A DNA stretch of 64,000 nt from NCBI GenBank assembly GCA_023205875.1, contig CP060771.1, positions 310,001-374,000 of the forward strand, read 5' to 3'. The DNA comes from Chloropicon primus. Taxonomy: Eukaryota; Chlorophyta; Chloropicophyceae; Chloropicales; Chloropicaceae. Position 1 is the first letter of the stretch; every line of letters begins with the position of its first letter. A program made the translations under genes and the position numbers. Positions 18,976 to 27,027 of the stretch are shown piece by piece. The notes beneath the pieces are model-generated. The model was not told where the DNA came from and did not search any database. It saw only the letters and a list, made by a program, of their open reading frames with translations.

Positions 18976-19566
18976 ATGAAGAGTGTGTGCGTGTTTGCTG
19001 GGTCTTCCAAGGGAGTGTCTCCGGCTTACGCCGAGGCGGCGAGGGCACTGGGCAAGGAGATCGCGAAGAGGAACCTCAAGATGGTGTACGGCGGCGGAAA
19101 CATCGGGCTGATGGGAGAGTGTGCTCAAGCAGCTTTTGACGGAGGTAGTGAAGTGGTTGGCGTGATACCGGAGAGGCTGGTGTACAAGGAGATCTCCGGT
19201 CAGACTGTGGGGGAAACACGCGTTGTGAAGGACATGCACGAGAGGAAGGCCCTGATGGCGGAGCTTTCGGATGGATTCATTTGCTTGCCTGGGGGGTGGG
19301 GGACGCTCGAGGAGGCCTTTGAGATGGCCACGTGGCAGCAGCTCGGCTACCACAACAAACCCATAGGCCTGCTCAACATTGGCAACTACTACGACGGTCT
19401 TCACCAATTCATACAGCACGTGGCCTCCCAGGGATTCATCAGGGACACCCACAAGGACATCATGCAGGTCGAGGGCTGCCCGGCGAGTTTGCTCACGAGG
19501 CTCGAAGAGTACGTGGCGCCCGAGGACATTGTGACCATAATTCGTTCGGAGAGCCAAGGCAAGTAG
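18976..19566 (+). CDS. LOG: cytokinin riboside 5'-monophosphate phosphoribohydrolase (LOG)
   Basis: A 196-aa cytosolic enzyme of the lysine-decarboxylase-like fold that releases active cytokinin base from the riboside monophosphate. Diagnostic motifs: VCVFAGSSKGVSPAY, LKMVYGGGNIGLMG, and the catalytic/nucleotide site RKALMAELSDGFICLPGGWG with PGGxGTxxE (LPGGWGTLEE). The length is normal for plant LOGs. In algae the substrate may be another nucleotide monophosphate, since related bacterial enzymes hydrolyse AMP. No introns. Confidence 0.93.
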   Translation: MKSVCVFAGSSKGVSPAYAEAARALGKEIAKRNLKMVYGGGNIGLMGECAQAAFDGGSEVVGVIPERLVYKEISGQTVGETRVVKDMHERKALMAELSDGFICLPGGWGTLEEAFEMATWQQLGYHNKPIGLLNIGNYYDGLHQFIQHVASQGFIRDTHKDIMQVEGCPASLLTRLEEYVAPEDIVTIIRSESQGK

Positions 19567-19655
19567 GTGGTTTTCGATCCCCCCGCCGTCGCTTTCGGAA
19601 GAAGAAAATGGTATCGTTCTTTAATACAATTTTTTATGGTACACATTCTTTTGTT

Positions 19656-20912
19656 TCACAGCAGCTGGAACTGCATGTTGCCCTCCCAAAAAGCGACCAC
19701 CGAGCTGAGAGCCGCCGTCGCCGTCAGAAAGCCCGAGAACCCGAGCATGGCCACCCAGGCCCACGCAACAGGATTCTTTGCCTCCAATGACTGGGCCCCC
19801 TTCTCTTCTGCGGATTTGGACATCCTTAGGTACTTCAAGTAACTCCTCGCCAGCCCTGACCGAGTCGGTCCCCCTTCCCTCCTCAGCGTGTCCGGCGGGT
19901 TGGCCTTGTACAGCTGCAGAGCCTTTCGTATGGACTCCTCCGAGATGCCCCTAGCTCCCCCGCCGTTGATGCCCTGAAGCAACTGGTGCATCGTGGCAAA
20001 GTCCGGCTCCGTCGACAAGACCCTTTCCCTTTGTTCGCACAAAGCGATGACGCCGACGTACAGCGGAAACAGCGGAGGGGATGCGAGAAAGGCGTCAAAG
20101 AGCCTCACACACTCCTCTAGGGCTTGCACGTCGTGAGAAAACCACGTCAGCCTCCACGACAAGGCAAAGTGGCAAGGAACACCGCTGCTCCTGATGTGGT
20201 CGTGAAGCTCCCGGTCACGCCTCTTGAGCAAATCAAAGACAAGCTCAAGGCTTTCCAGAACAGGAATCAGGTCGCTTCTCGTGCAATCTCTCAAGTGGTG
20301 CTTCACGAGGTGGCTCACTTGCCATTCCAAGGAGAGAAAACAGCGAGACAGTTGGTTTGTCAGATCAATATCAACAACAAGGATAGCATGAGACTTACGA
20401 ACTGCAAGAGTGAGGTTCTCGTCCTCCAGAACCAGAAGGAGGACACTCGCTATGTCGTGCAACCCCTGGTAGTAATATACATCTTGGTCCTCCACTTCAT
20501 CGCACGTCATCAACATCCCCCTGTTGTTGTCCAAACCAGCACCAACAACACAAGCGTTCAGGATCCTTTGCAATGCTGGCCTCTTGTGGACGTGACGGAA
20601 GAGGCAACGCTCCACATCGCAGGCAACTACATGCGTGTCCCTGTGTCTCCCCACTCCTCGGAGCGTTACAACTTTGTCCCGCGGAGGAGTAACCGATACT
20701 CCAACCAGTAGGGGCCAAGCAAACTTCCTCAAGTTGTGTCTCTGTCCCAGTCCTCGAACAACGGAGACTTGTCTGAGCTTTCTCAAACTTTTTTTTTGGT
20801 CCCCCTGCTCGTCATTGCGATGGAGCAAGATCTCATGCACGAGATCCTGCGCCACCCCCTCCTCCTCCCGCTTGCCTCCTCCTCCTCCCTTCTTCTTCCG
20901 CTTCTTCCCCAT
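19656..20912 (-). CDS. TBC-domain RabGAP, TBC1D20 type, tail-anchored
   Basis: A 418-aa GTPase-activating protein. After a Lys/Gly-rich start, the TBC domain spans about 45-330. The Arg-finger segment VACDVERCLFRHV and the Gln-finger segment YYYQGLHDIASVLLL are both present. HHLRDCTRSDL, LHDHIRSSGVPCHFALSWRL, TWFSHDV and LFDAFLASPPLFPLY follow the TBC1D20 order. A hydrophobic C-terminal anchor (about 378-408, AWVAMLGFSGFLTATAALSS) matches the ER-anchored TBC1D20, a Rab1/Rab18 regulator of ER-Golgi traffic. It is convergent with LOG, 89 bases from its stop. It has no leader motif; its 5' flank is a tandem repeat. Confidence 0.88.
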   Translation of the reverse strand: MGKKRKKKGGGGGKREEEGVAQDLVHEILLHRNDEQGDQKKSLRKLRQVSVVRGLGQRHNLRKFAWPLLVGVSVTPPRDKVVTLRGVGRHRDTHVVACDVERCLFRHVHKRPALQRILNACVVGAGLDNNRGMLMTCDEVEDQDVYYYQGLHDIASVLLLVLEDENLTLAVRKSHAILVVDIDLTNQLSRCFLSLEWQVSHLVKHHLRDCTRSDLIPVLESLELVFDLLKRRDRELHDHIRSSGVPCHFALSWRLTWFSHDVQALEECVRLFDAFLASPPLFPLYVGVIALCEQRERVLSTEPDFATMHQLLQGINGGGARGISEESIRKALQLYKANPPDTLRREGGPTRSGLARSYLKYLRMSKSAEEKGAQSLEAKNPVAWAWVAMLGFSGFLTATAALSSVVAFWEGNMQFQLL

Positions 20913-20930
20913 GATGGTGGCCCTCTCTCT

Positions 20931-21230
20931 CTAACTCATCTGTCACTGGAGGGGCTCCATCAAAGGAGAGGAGGAGATGAAGGAGGGAGGAGAGAGATGA
21001 AGGAGGGAGGAGGAGAGAGATCCATGATTGACCTCCTCTGCATCTCTTCTTGTTCCTGAATCTTACTCTCTCTCTCTCTCTCTCTCTCTAACTCATCTGT
21101 CACTGGAGGGGCTTCATCAAAGGAGAGGAGGAGATGAAGGAGGGAGGAGGAGAGAGATCCATGATTGACCTCATCTGCATCTCTTCTTGTTCCTGAATCT
21201 TACTTTCTCTCTCTCTCTCTCTCTGTGTTT
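20931..21230. repeat. two tandem ~130-160 bp units with (CT)n tails
   Basis: Each unit starts AACTCATCTGTCACTGGAGG, continues through a GGAGGAGAT purine-rich part, CCATGATTGACC and CATCTCTTCTTGTTCCTGAA, and ends in a CT microsatellite. Unit 1 spans about 20931-21088, unit 2 about 21089-21230. Unit 1 has a 20-base internal duplication. They fill the 5' flank of the TBC gene; nothing else is seen between 20913 and 21281. Confidence 0.88.
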
Positions 21231-21281
21231 CATTGGAGGTGCTGCTGCTGCTGCTAAACAAAACAAAACAAAACTTTGGGA

Positions 21282-22646
21282 TTAAATTCTTTGTACAACG
21301 TGGGCCAGGATTGTGGGCTTGTGCACGTACATGTTGATCTCGTTATCATCTACTTCACCGACGTGCGCCTCCTCCTCCTCTTCGCCCTTGCGCCCCCCCT
21401 CTACTTTCTTGTCCTCCGGCGCCGGAACGGACGACGATGAGATGGCCAAGTCTGGTATGTCAATATCCGGAAAGCGGTCCTTCCAAGCGGCGAGCCTCTT
21501 CTCGACGGCCAGCTCAAGCTTATCCTCCAGCTTTCTCTTGCCGCAAACCCCGTAGCTGTCCGGGTCATTGAGAGCCTTCTCAATGTCTTTGGCTCGACTC
21601 GCACACGTGTGTGTGTTGCACTTGAGCGCGGCGCTGATCTTATGGAGAGGCACCTCGCCATCCGCCTCACTGTTGATGCTCTTGTAGAGGATAGCAGCGA
21701 TGGCGGGCAGAGGTCTTTTTCCGGTTGTGAGGAGCTTGCTCTCGCAGAACCTCAAAAGCGAGGCAGACCTTTGCTTGAACTCTTTCAGGACCAGCGAAGA
21801 GTCAAACTCCTCGGTCAATACCCCTTCGTTCTTTAACGTCCCTATCGATTTCATCAAGAGCTCTTGCATGTCCAAGCAAGGCAAGGAAAGCTGCATGATG
21901 CCCTGCAACCGGGTACTCACGTCACGCAAGTATATCGCAGCCGTGTTAATGGCCTCGGCAACATTCTCAAGGAGGAGGGGGAAGTGAAGCTTCCGGCTCG
22001 CGAGGTAAACGCAGGCCCCAACCAAGACCTCAATGTCACCCTTGCTGTAAGCCCTCAGGCCGAACTTCTTCACGAACGCTTCTTCAGTCCGCGGGACCAG
22101 GCCCGCCCCCCCGAACCCTGGCTTCTTCGGACCCTCCGCCTTCATTGCAGAGGTAGAGGCTTGCTGCTGGAGGGAAGAGTTTAACGGCTCTGGAACTTCC
22201 AGCTCCCGGAAAAGGCACTGCACTTCGTGTATGAGATTCGGTGGAAGCCCGAGCTTCTCCCTGAGACTCCGCAGCGGAAACGCCGTCACCTCCCTGGCGC
22301 TGGAGTTGGTGTTCACAACCCCTTCACCCCCCCACTTCGCGCCGCTGCGGATTCCCAGACCACCACGGCGGTGCCCAAAACTGCTGTGCTTCTCCAAGAT
22401 ATTCAAAGTCTTGGCGATGTCCTTATCCGCCTGGTCCAGCTTGACAATGAACCCGTGCCTGCCCCCTCCCAAGTTGTAGGTCAGGTTCAACGAGCCTGTC
22501 GTGCTCACCAGACTCTCCGCGAGGACGTAACCACACCTCTCGCAGGAAACCATGCTCTCTATGTCGTCCAGACTCAAGCACCCTGGGCCCTCGCCGCAGT
22601 TGGGGCAAGACATCTTCTCGAAATCGACGGCTGCGGCCCCACCCAT
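21282..22646 (-). CDS. TFIIB-family general transcription factor (TFIIB/BRF-related)
   Basis: A 454-aa protein. A zinc ribbon lies at the N-terminus (CPNC at 14-17, then CERCGYVL at about 35-42). After a Gly-rich linker two cyclin-like helical repeats follow; the first contains GLRAYSKGDIEVLVGACVYL and the second KRPLPAIAAILYKS. The Lys/Glu-rich tail ends in NEINMYVHKPTILAHVVQRI. Zinc ribbon plus two cyclin folds is the TFIIB/BRF plan. The cyclin repeats are diverged, so I cannot say whether it serves Pol II, Pol III or Pol I (plants carry several TFIIB-related proteins). Confidence 0.75.
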   Translation of the reverse strand: MGGAAAVDFEKMSCPNCGEGPGCLSLDDIESMVSCERCGYVLAESLVSTTGSLNLTYNLGGGRHGFIVKLDQADKDIAKTLNILEKHSSFGHRRGGLGIRSGAKWGGEGVVNTNSSAREVTAFPLRSLREKLGLPPNLIHEVQCLFRELEVPEPLNSSLQQQASTSAMKAEGPKKPGFGGAGLVPRTEEAFVKKFGLRAYSKGDIEVLVGACVYLASRKLHFPLLLENVAEAINTAAIYLRDVSTRLQGIMQLSLPCLDMQELLMKSIGTLKNEGVLTEEFDSSLVLKEFKQRSASLLRFCESKLLTTGKRPLPAIAAILYKSINSEADGEVPLHKISAALKCNTHTCASRAKDIEKALNDPDSYGVCGKRKLEDKLELAVEKRLAAWKDRFPDIDIPDLAISSSSVPAPEDKKVEGGRKGEEEEEAHVGEVDDNEINMYVHKPTILAHVVQRI

Positions 22647-23034
22647 CGCGAAGCTTCCCTCCAGCTCTCGTCCACCACGAGGCAGTGAATGCTGTCCTTA
22701 ATCCTCAATCCTCACTCAAGTTGTCTCCACGTGGCGAGGAAACAGTTCGACACAGGTTCTCCCAACCCGATATAATGAGACACGTCATCTGTTACGACTT
22801 TCCTGGCCGCATGGCCGAGTCCATTGGACGAACAGGAGCATGACTCTCCCCAGCCTGCAGTCAAAACTCTCCTGCCTTTGGCGAACTCAAATTCTCTCTC
22901 CCGACCACTCCTGGCGTCACACGAGTCGAGTAAATGCTGTACAGAAAGATAGCGAGTTGCTCGTTCGACTGACGCCTTCCTCGAGTCTTCTTTCCCTCTC
23001 TTTCGCCTTCACTGTCCTCGACAAGATTCCTCTG

Positions 23035-23144
23035 TTCGATGCTTCGACACCTTCAGATCCTCTTCATCAAGAAGCTGTCGAGGACTCCGGACGCAAAAAT
23101 GGTCAAGCGAGGGCTCTTTCGAAAGATCTCGAGGTCTAGTCTCG
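23035..23144 (-). repeat. 110-bp upstream repeat, copy A
   Basis: About 90% identical to 57992-58101. Starts TTCGATGCTTCGACACCTTC and ends with the leader motif. Lies upstream of the TFIIB-like gene on its strand. Confidence 0.85.
23101..23133 (-). promoter_or_regulatory. dispersed leader motif, copy 9
   Basis: Minus-strand CGAGATCTTTCGAAAGAGCC, then CTCGCTTGACC: one of the best matches to the consensus. Confidence 0.7.
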
Positions 23145-23377
23145 CGCCACGTCTCCCTCCTTCCCTTTCCTTCCCTTTTTTGTCTCCAACACCCTCCTCG
23201 AAGCCCGCGAAACCCTCCACTCCGTTCGCGCAGTCCAATCAGTTGGTGCAGAACGAGGAGCGTTACCCGGCGGCGACGTCGACGGTGACGGTCGGTGCTC
23301 GTGATAGAGGAGGAGAAGATCGTGGAAAGGGAAGGTGGGAAAGAGGCGGGACTGGAGAAGGTTCTTTTTTGTCTCTT

Positions 23378-23405
23378 GCTGTTTCCAAAGAGCCCTCACT
23401 TGACG
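23378..23405 (+). promoter_or_regulatory. dispersed leader motif, copy 10
   Basis: GTTTCCAAAGAGCCCTCACT, then TGACG. On the strand of the 3-exon gene starting at 23686. Confidence 0.65.
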
Positions 23406-23556
23406 AGAGTGGCGTCGTACTGAGCAAGAGAGAGGCACTGAGGTAGACTGTGGTCCTCAAAGAGCCAAGGTGAGTGGGTGAGCGGGTGAGAGCGATGCGG
23501 ACAAGGAGAGCGAGGAGAGGGACGAGAGAACGCTTCGGAGATGGATCCTTTGTCTC

Positions 23557-23583
23557 TTTCTCTTTCGAATGATGTCCGGGACG
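23557..23583 (+). promoter_or_regulatory. dispersed leader motif, copy 11
   Basis: TCTCTTTCGAATGATGTCCG. 103 bases before the ATG at 23686, with GGTGAGTGG about 85 bases upstream. Confidence 0.55.
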
Positions 23584-23685
23584 AAAAGAGTGGCGTCGTG
23601 ACGAGAGGAACTGAACGAGGGACTTGAGGTTCTGTCTGTCTCATCTCATCACCACAGGAGGGAGAGGTAGGAGGAGCTGGAGGGG

Positions 23686-24691
23686 ATGACGGGTCGGTCC
23701 TGCCTGGTGGTCTTTGACTGCGGCGAGGGTCAGACGGAGGAGGCCAGGAAACGGATGGTTCGGGAGATGGCCCCCCTCGTTGCTCACGTCTACTGCACGT
23801 TAGAGGACAACGATGTCATTGTTCAGTTTGCCAGGTAAGGAAGCGCACGAGGCGAAGGTCCTCCTTGTGTGTGGTGCTTCAGTCGGGCACCGCAGTTTCC
23901 TTGTTTAGGGCGAAAGATTGCCCCTCCGCTTGGTGTGTTCTGCCACTGACTGACTCTCTGCATGGATGGATGTACTCGTGTGGCTTGTGCGCTCGCGGGT
24001 CCTGCGCGGCCACCACAGCTCTTGCCTGGTCGAGAAAGACTTGTTTAAGGTATTCAAGGACAGCACGGCGGAGCATGAAGCGGGCAAGATCGGGAATGGC
24101 GTGGCTGCAAGTGATGTGGAGGCCTCCCTCCGTCGGTTTGTCGGGGACGACAAGGCTTGCACCAGGCTCTGGAGGAGCATTGCTTTGGACAGAGCAGTCC
24201 TCTTGAAGGGGATATCTTTCGACGGCGTCATCTTACTTGGTGACACTTACACCGGGCTTCAAGGTTCCAAGAAATTAGAGGACATCGTGGGTGCGATGTA
24301 TCGCTTGGGAAGGGTCGTTGCATCGTTTGGCAAGTGCTCTGCCATCGTGGCAAACACGCTAGCAAACGTAAGCAGACGGGCGCACCACAAGCAGATCGAG
24401 TTCTCGCACACCACGGAAGTGTTCAGTGAAGATGAGCGGGGAAACATCGCGCCAGGTGTGATCAAGCCAAGCTGGAACGAGGCATGCAAGGACGCAAACG
24501 TGATAACGGCAAGCGCAACCAAGGTATGACGATGATTGGTGTGAATCCTGTGTGCTCGTGCGACGACTGACAACGCGGACTGACAACGCGGTGGTCTGGC
24601 TTTCCTTTTGCAGTCGAGGTCGATTCAGGAAGGGTGCGTTCTGCTCAAAGACGCGATTGATACGTACGAGGAGGAAGCCAAACGATTGTAG
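23686..24691 (+). CDS. unknown protein, three exons
   Basis: Exons 23686-23834, 24019-24523 and 24614-24691; introns start GTAAGG and GTATGA and end in CAG. The phases fit, giving 243 aa. It begins MTGRSCLVVFDCGEGQTEEA and contains DVIVQFA, DRAVLLKGISFDGVILLGDT and RLGRVVASFGKCSAIVANTL. The alternating beta/alpha pattern suggests a compact alpha/beta fold. No P-loop, signal peptide or membrane segment is visible. I do not recognise the family. The first intron also carries in-frame ATGs, so the exon 1 start is inferred from the splice fit and the upstream motif copies. Confidence 0.65.
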
Positions 24692-24959
24692 ACCTTTGGG
24701 TTGTTCCTGAGGGGTTCGAGGGCGCAAGCGCGCGGCCGACAAGCAAATGCTCGACAGGAGGGGTAGGAGGTAGTTGTTCGGGAAGAATCAAGGAGAGGGG
24801 GAGGAAAGAGAGCAGTGGTCACAAAAATAACTTGTCAGTCGAATGAATAAATTTGTATTCTTATTGTTGTTTTTTTTACTTTTCACCTTGGAATGACCTC
24901 TCGCGCTACCCTGCAAAAAAAGAGGCTCCCCCCTGCTTCTCAAAAGCAAAAGCGAGCCA

Positions 24960-26140
24960 TTACTCCAAGAGCTCGTCGTCGTCAGCATCTGGCAAGGGGG
25001 CGTTCACGGCCTGCTGCAACTCGGCCTCGACCTTGGCCTGCGCCTCCATGTCGATGACCACATCAGGTGGAGCCAGGGCTGGCGCCTTGACCAGAGTCAG
25101 GGAGTTGTCACCGACGAGCTTCCTGGCCAGGTAAACGAAGGGCTTCTCGTACTGGTAGTTACTGCGGGCACTGATCTCGAAGTACTGCAAGTTCTTCTTC
25201 CTGTGGAAAATGACGTGCTTGGCCTTGACCTGCCTATTCTTGGAATCAACTTTGTTGCCACACAACACAATAGGGATGTTCTCGCAAACCTTTTGGAAGT
25301 AGAGGATCTCTCAAGTCAGCGAAAAGGAGAACCCAAAGGCCGGGAAAGATCAAGACAAAGGAGCACGATATCGGCAACACACACGCACACGCACACGCAC
25401 AGAGAGAGAGGGAGAGAGGGAGGGAGAGGAGGGAGAGGGTTGGGCAGCCAGGCCTCTTGCGCGCGTCGCCGCTCCGCTTCCACTTACTCTTGTCAGATCT
25501 CTATGCCAAACGGGGACGGACTTGTACGTCAGTCTAGACGTCACGTCGAACATAATGATGGCACAGTTCGCATGAATGTAATACCCTTCTCTCAATCCTC
25601 CGAACTTCTCTTGTCCTGCAGTGTCCCAACAATAGAACCTCAAGGCACCATAGTTCGTATGAAAGTCAAGGGGGTGGACCTCCACACCAATCGTAGGCTC
25701 GTAAGCCTTCTCGAACTCTCCGGACTTGTGCCTCTTCACGAATGTCGTCTTTCCGGTTCCTCCGTCCCCGATCAGCACGAGCTTGAACTCGGGGACTCCT
25801 TCTTGCCTCTGCATGCCAGGAAGAGCCTAAAAAAAAAAAAAAAAAAAAGAAAAAAAAGATCAAGAAAGAACGAGTCAGTCCTCGTGCTCCCCCCCAAAAA
25901 AAATTAACGCACGGAGGCAGGCGTTACGACAAAAACGTCCCCGTCCACCCCCCCCCCCTCTCTCTCTGTCGTCCTCGTCCCTTGCGAAGAACTGAATGCC
26001 AAACGTTCGTGGTTCGATCGATGGATCCACGACGGCTTCTCTTTCGATCGAACCGAAACCAAGAGAGAGAGAGAGAGAGAGGAAAGAAAAGAAAACAAAT
26101 TCGTTCGTTCGCTCGTCCGCCGCGTCCTTGTTCGTACCAT
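24960..26140 (-). CDS. RAN1: Ran GTPase, with an intron directly after the start codon
   Basis: Nuclear-transport GTPase. Exon 1 is only the ATG at 26138-26140, followed by GTACGA. Exon 2 is 25488-25826 and exon 3 is 24960-25289. Spliced, it encodes 223 aa beginning [20 protein letters not shown], matching the conserved Ran N-terminus MALP. Motifs: G1 [14 protein letters not shown], switch [15 protein letters not shown], switch [39 protein letters not shown], and the acidic C-terminus [10 protein letters not shown]. The 311-base first intron ends in a long T tract before AG|GCT. The second intron (25290-25487) carries a CACACG/AGAG microsatellite. Starting at the internal ATG (25814) would drop the conserved ALPG. 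Confidence 0.9.
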
Positions 26141-26161
26141 CTTGTCACCTCCTCGTCGTCT

Positions 26162-26192
<31 letters not shown>

Positions 26193-26382
26193 TTTCGTCC
26201 TCCTCTGCCGATCGATCGATCGATTTGGTTTTTTGGTTTTGGTTTTGTTTTGGCGGTCGGTTTTTTGCGGCGATCGGTTCGAGCGAGGAGAGACGGAGGG
26301 TGAGGGAGGGAGAGAGGAGGAGGGTGAGGGAGTGGGAGAGAGAAGGGGAGCAAGGGAAGTGAGCCAAAGGAAGCGTCTTGTC

Positions 26383-26412
26383 GAGATCTTTCGATTGATA
26401 CCTTGGTTGACG
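26383..26412 (+). promoter_or_regulatory. dispersed leader motif, copy 12
   Basis: GAGATCTTTCGATTGATACC, then TTGGTTGACG; first tandem unit upstream of the kinase gene. Confidence 0.65.
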
Positions 26413-26560
26413 CATTTGGTGGTCGGAGTCCTCGCCGTTGTCGACGAGGAAGAACGATTGGAGGAGAGAGACGGAGGGTGAGGGAGGGAGAGAGGTGGAG
26501 GGCGAGGGAGTGGGAGAGAGAAGGGGAGCAAGGGAAGTGAGCCAAAGGAAGCGTCTTGTC

Positions 26561-26590
26561 GAGATCTTTCGATTGATACCTTGGTTGACG
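26561..26590 (+). promoter_or_regulatory. dispersed leader motif, copy 13
   Basis: Same sequence as copy 12, in the second tandem unit. Confidence 0.65.
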
Positions 26591-26737
26591 CATTTGGTGG
26601 TCGGAGGGCATCGGGAGAAAGGAAGGGAACGATTGGGAGGAGAGCGAGAGGGGAGAGAGAGGCAGGGAGAGAGGGGAAGACAGGGGAAGTGACGGGGTAA
26701 CGGTGACGGAGCGTGGTGTTGGTCGGTAGTTCGTGTT

Positions 26738-26767
26738 GAGATCTTTCGACTGATACCCTGGTTGACG
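26738..26767 (+). promoter_or_regulatory. dispersed leader motif, copy 14
   Basis: GAGATCTTTCGACTGATACC, then CTGGTTGACG, in the third, diverged unit; 260 bases before the kinase ATG. Confidence 0.65.
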
Positions 26768-27027
26768 CGTTTGGTGGTTGGAGGGCCTCGGGAGAAGGAA
26801 AGCGAACGAGGAGAAGGAGGAGGAGTGCGAGGCGGGAGGGCCTGTGACGACGAGAAGGGTCGCGTGAATCGCCGGCCTTCGTTCCAAAGCGGTCGGATTT
26901 CATGGTTTCGTCGCTTCTCGGAGGACTCTGAGACCAATCGAGGAGACTGGGACGAAGAGGCAGGGAGAAGTAGACGCGCGTCAGGCACCCCGGCACCACG
27001 ACGAGGACGACGACGGCCGCCAACAGC

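Larger units (their letters stand above)
22647..23685. other. divergent intergenic region, TFIIB-like / 3-exon gene
   Basis: A 1,039-base gap. It contains a 110-base segment repeated at 57992-58101, one leftward and two rightward motif copies, and a GGTGAGTGG stretch at 23470. No convincing exons. Confidence 0.6.
26277..26800 (+). repeat. three tandem ~180-bp promoter units
   Basis: Units at about 26277-26428, 26459-26608 and 26609-26800. The first two are offset by 180 bases and nearly identical from GACGGAGGGTGAGGGAGGG to CATTTGGTGGTCGGAG. The third is diverged but keeps CGACTGATACCCTGG and GTTTGGTGGTTGGAGGGC. Confidence 0.85.
26141..27027. other. divergent intergenic region, Ran / STE20 kinase
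   Basis: An 887-base gap. It has (CGT)n near 26150-26190, then three tandem copies of a ~180-base purine-rich unit, each with one leader motif directed to the kinase. No exon beyond the Ran ATG. Confidence 0.65.

Noticed and set aside
26037-26050. CTCTTTCGATCGAACC inside the Ran first intron as another leader-motif copy
   Set aside because: Only the first ten bases fit, and it lies inside the Ran transcription unit, so it is not counted among the 27.
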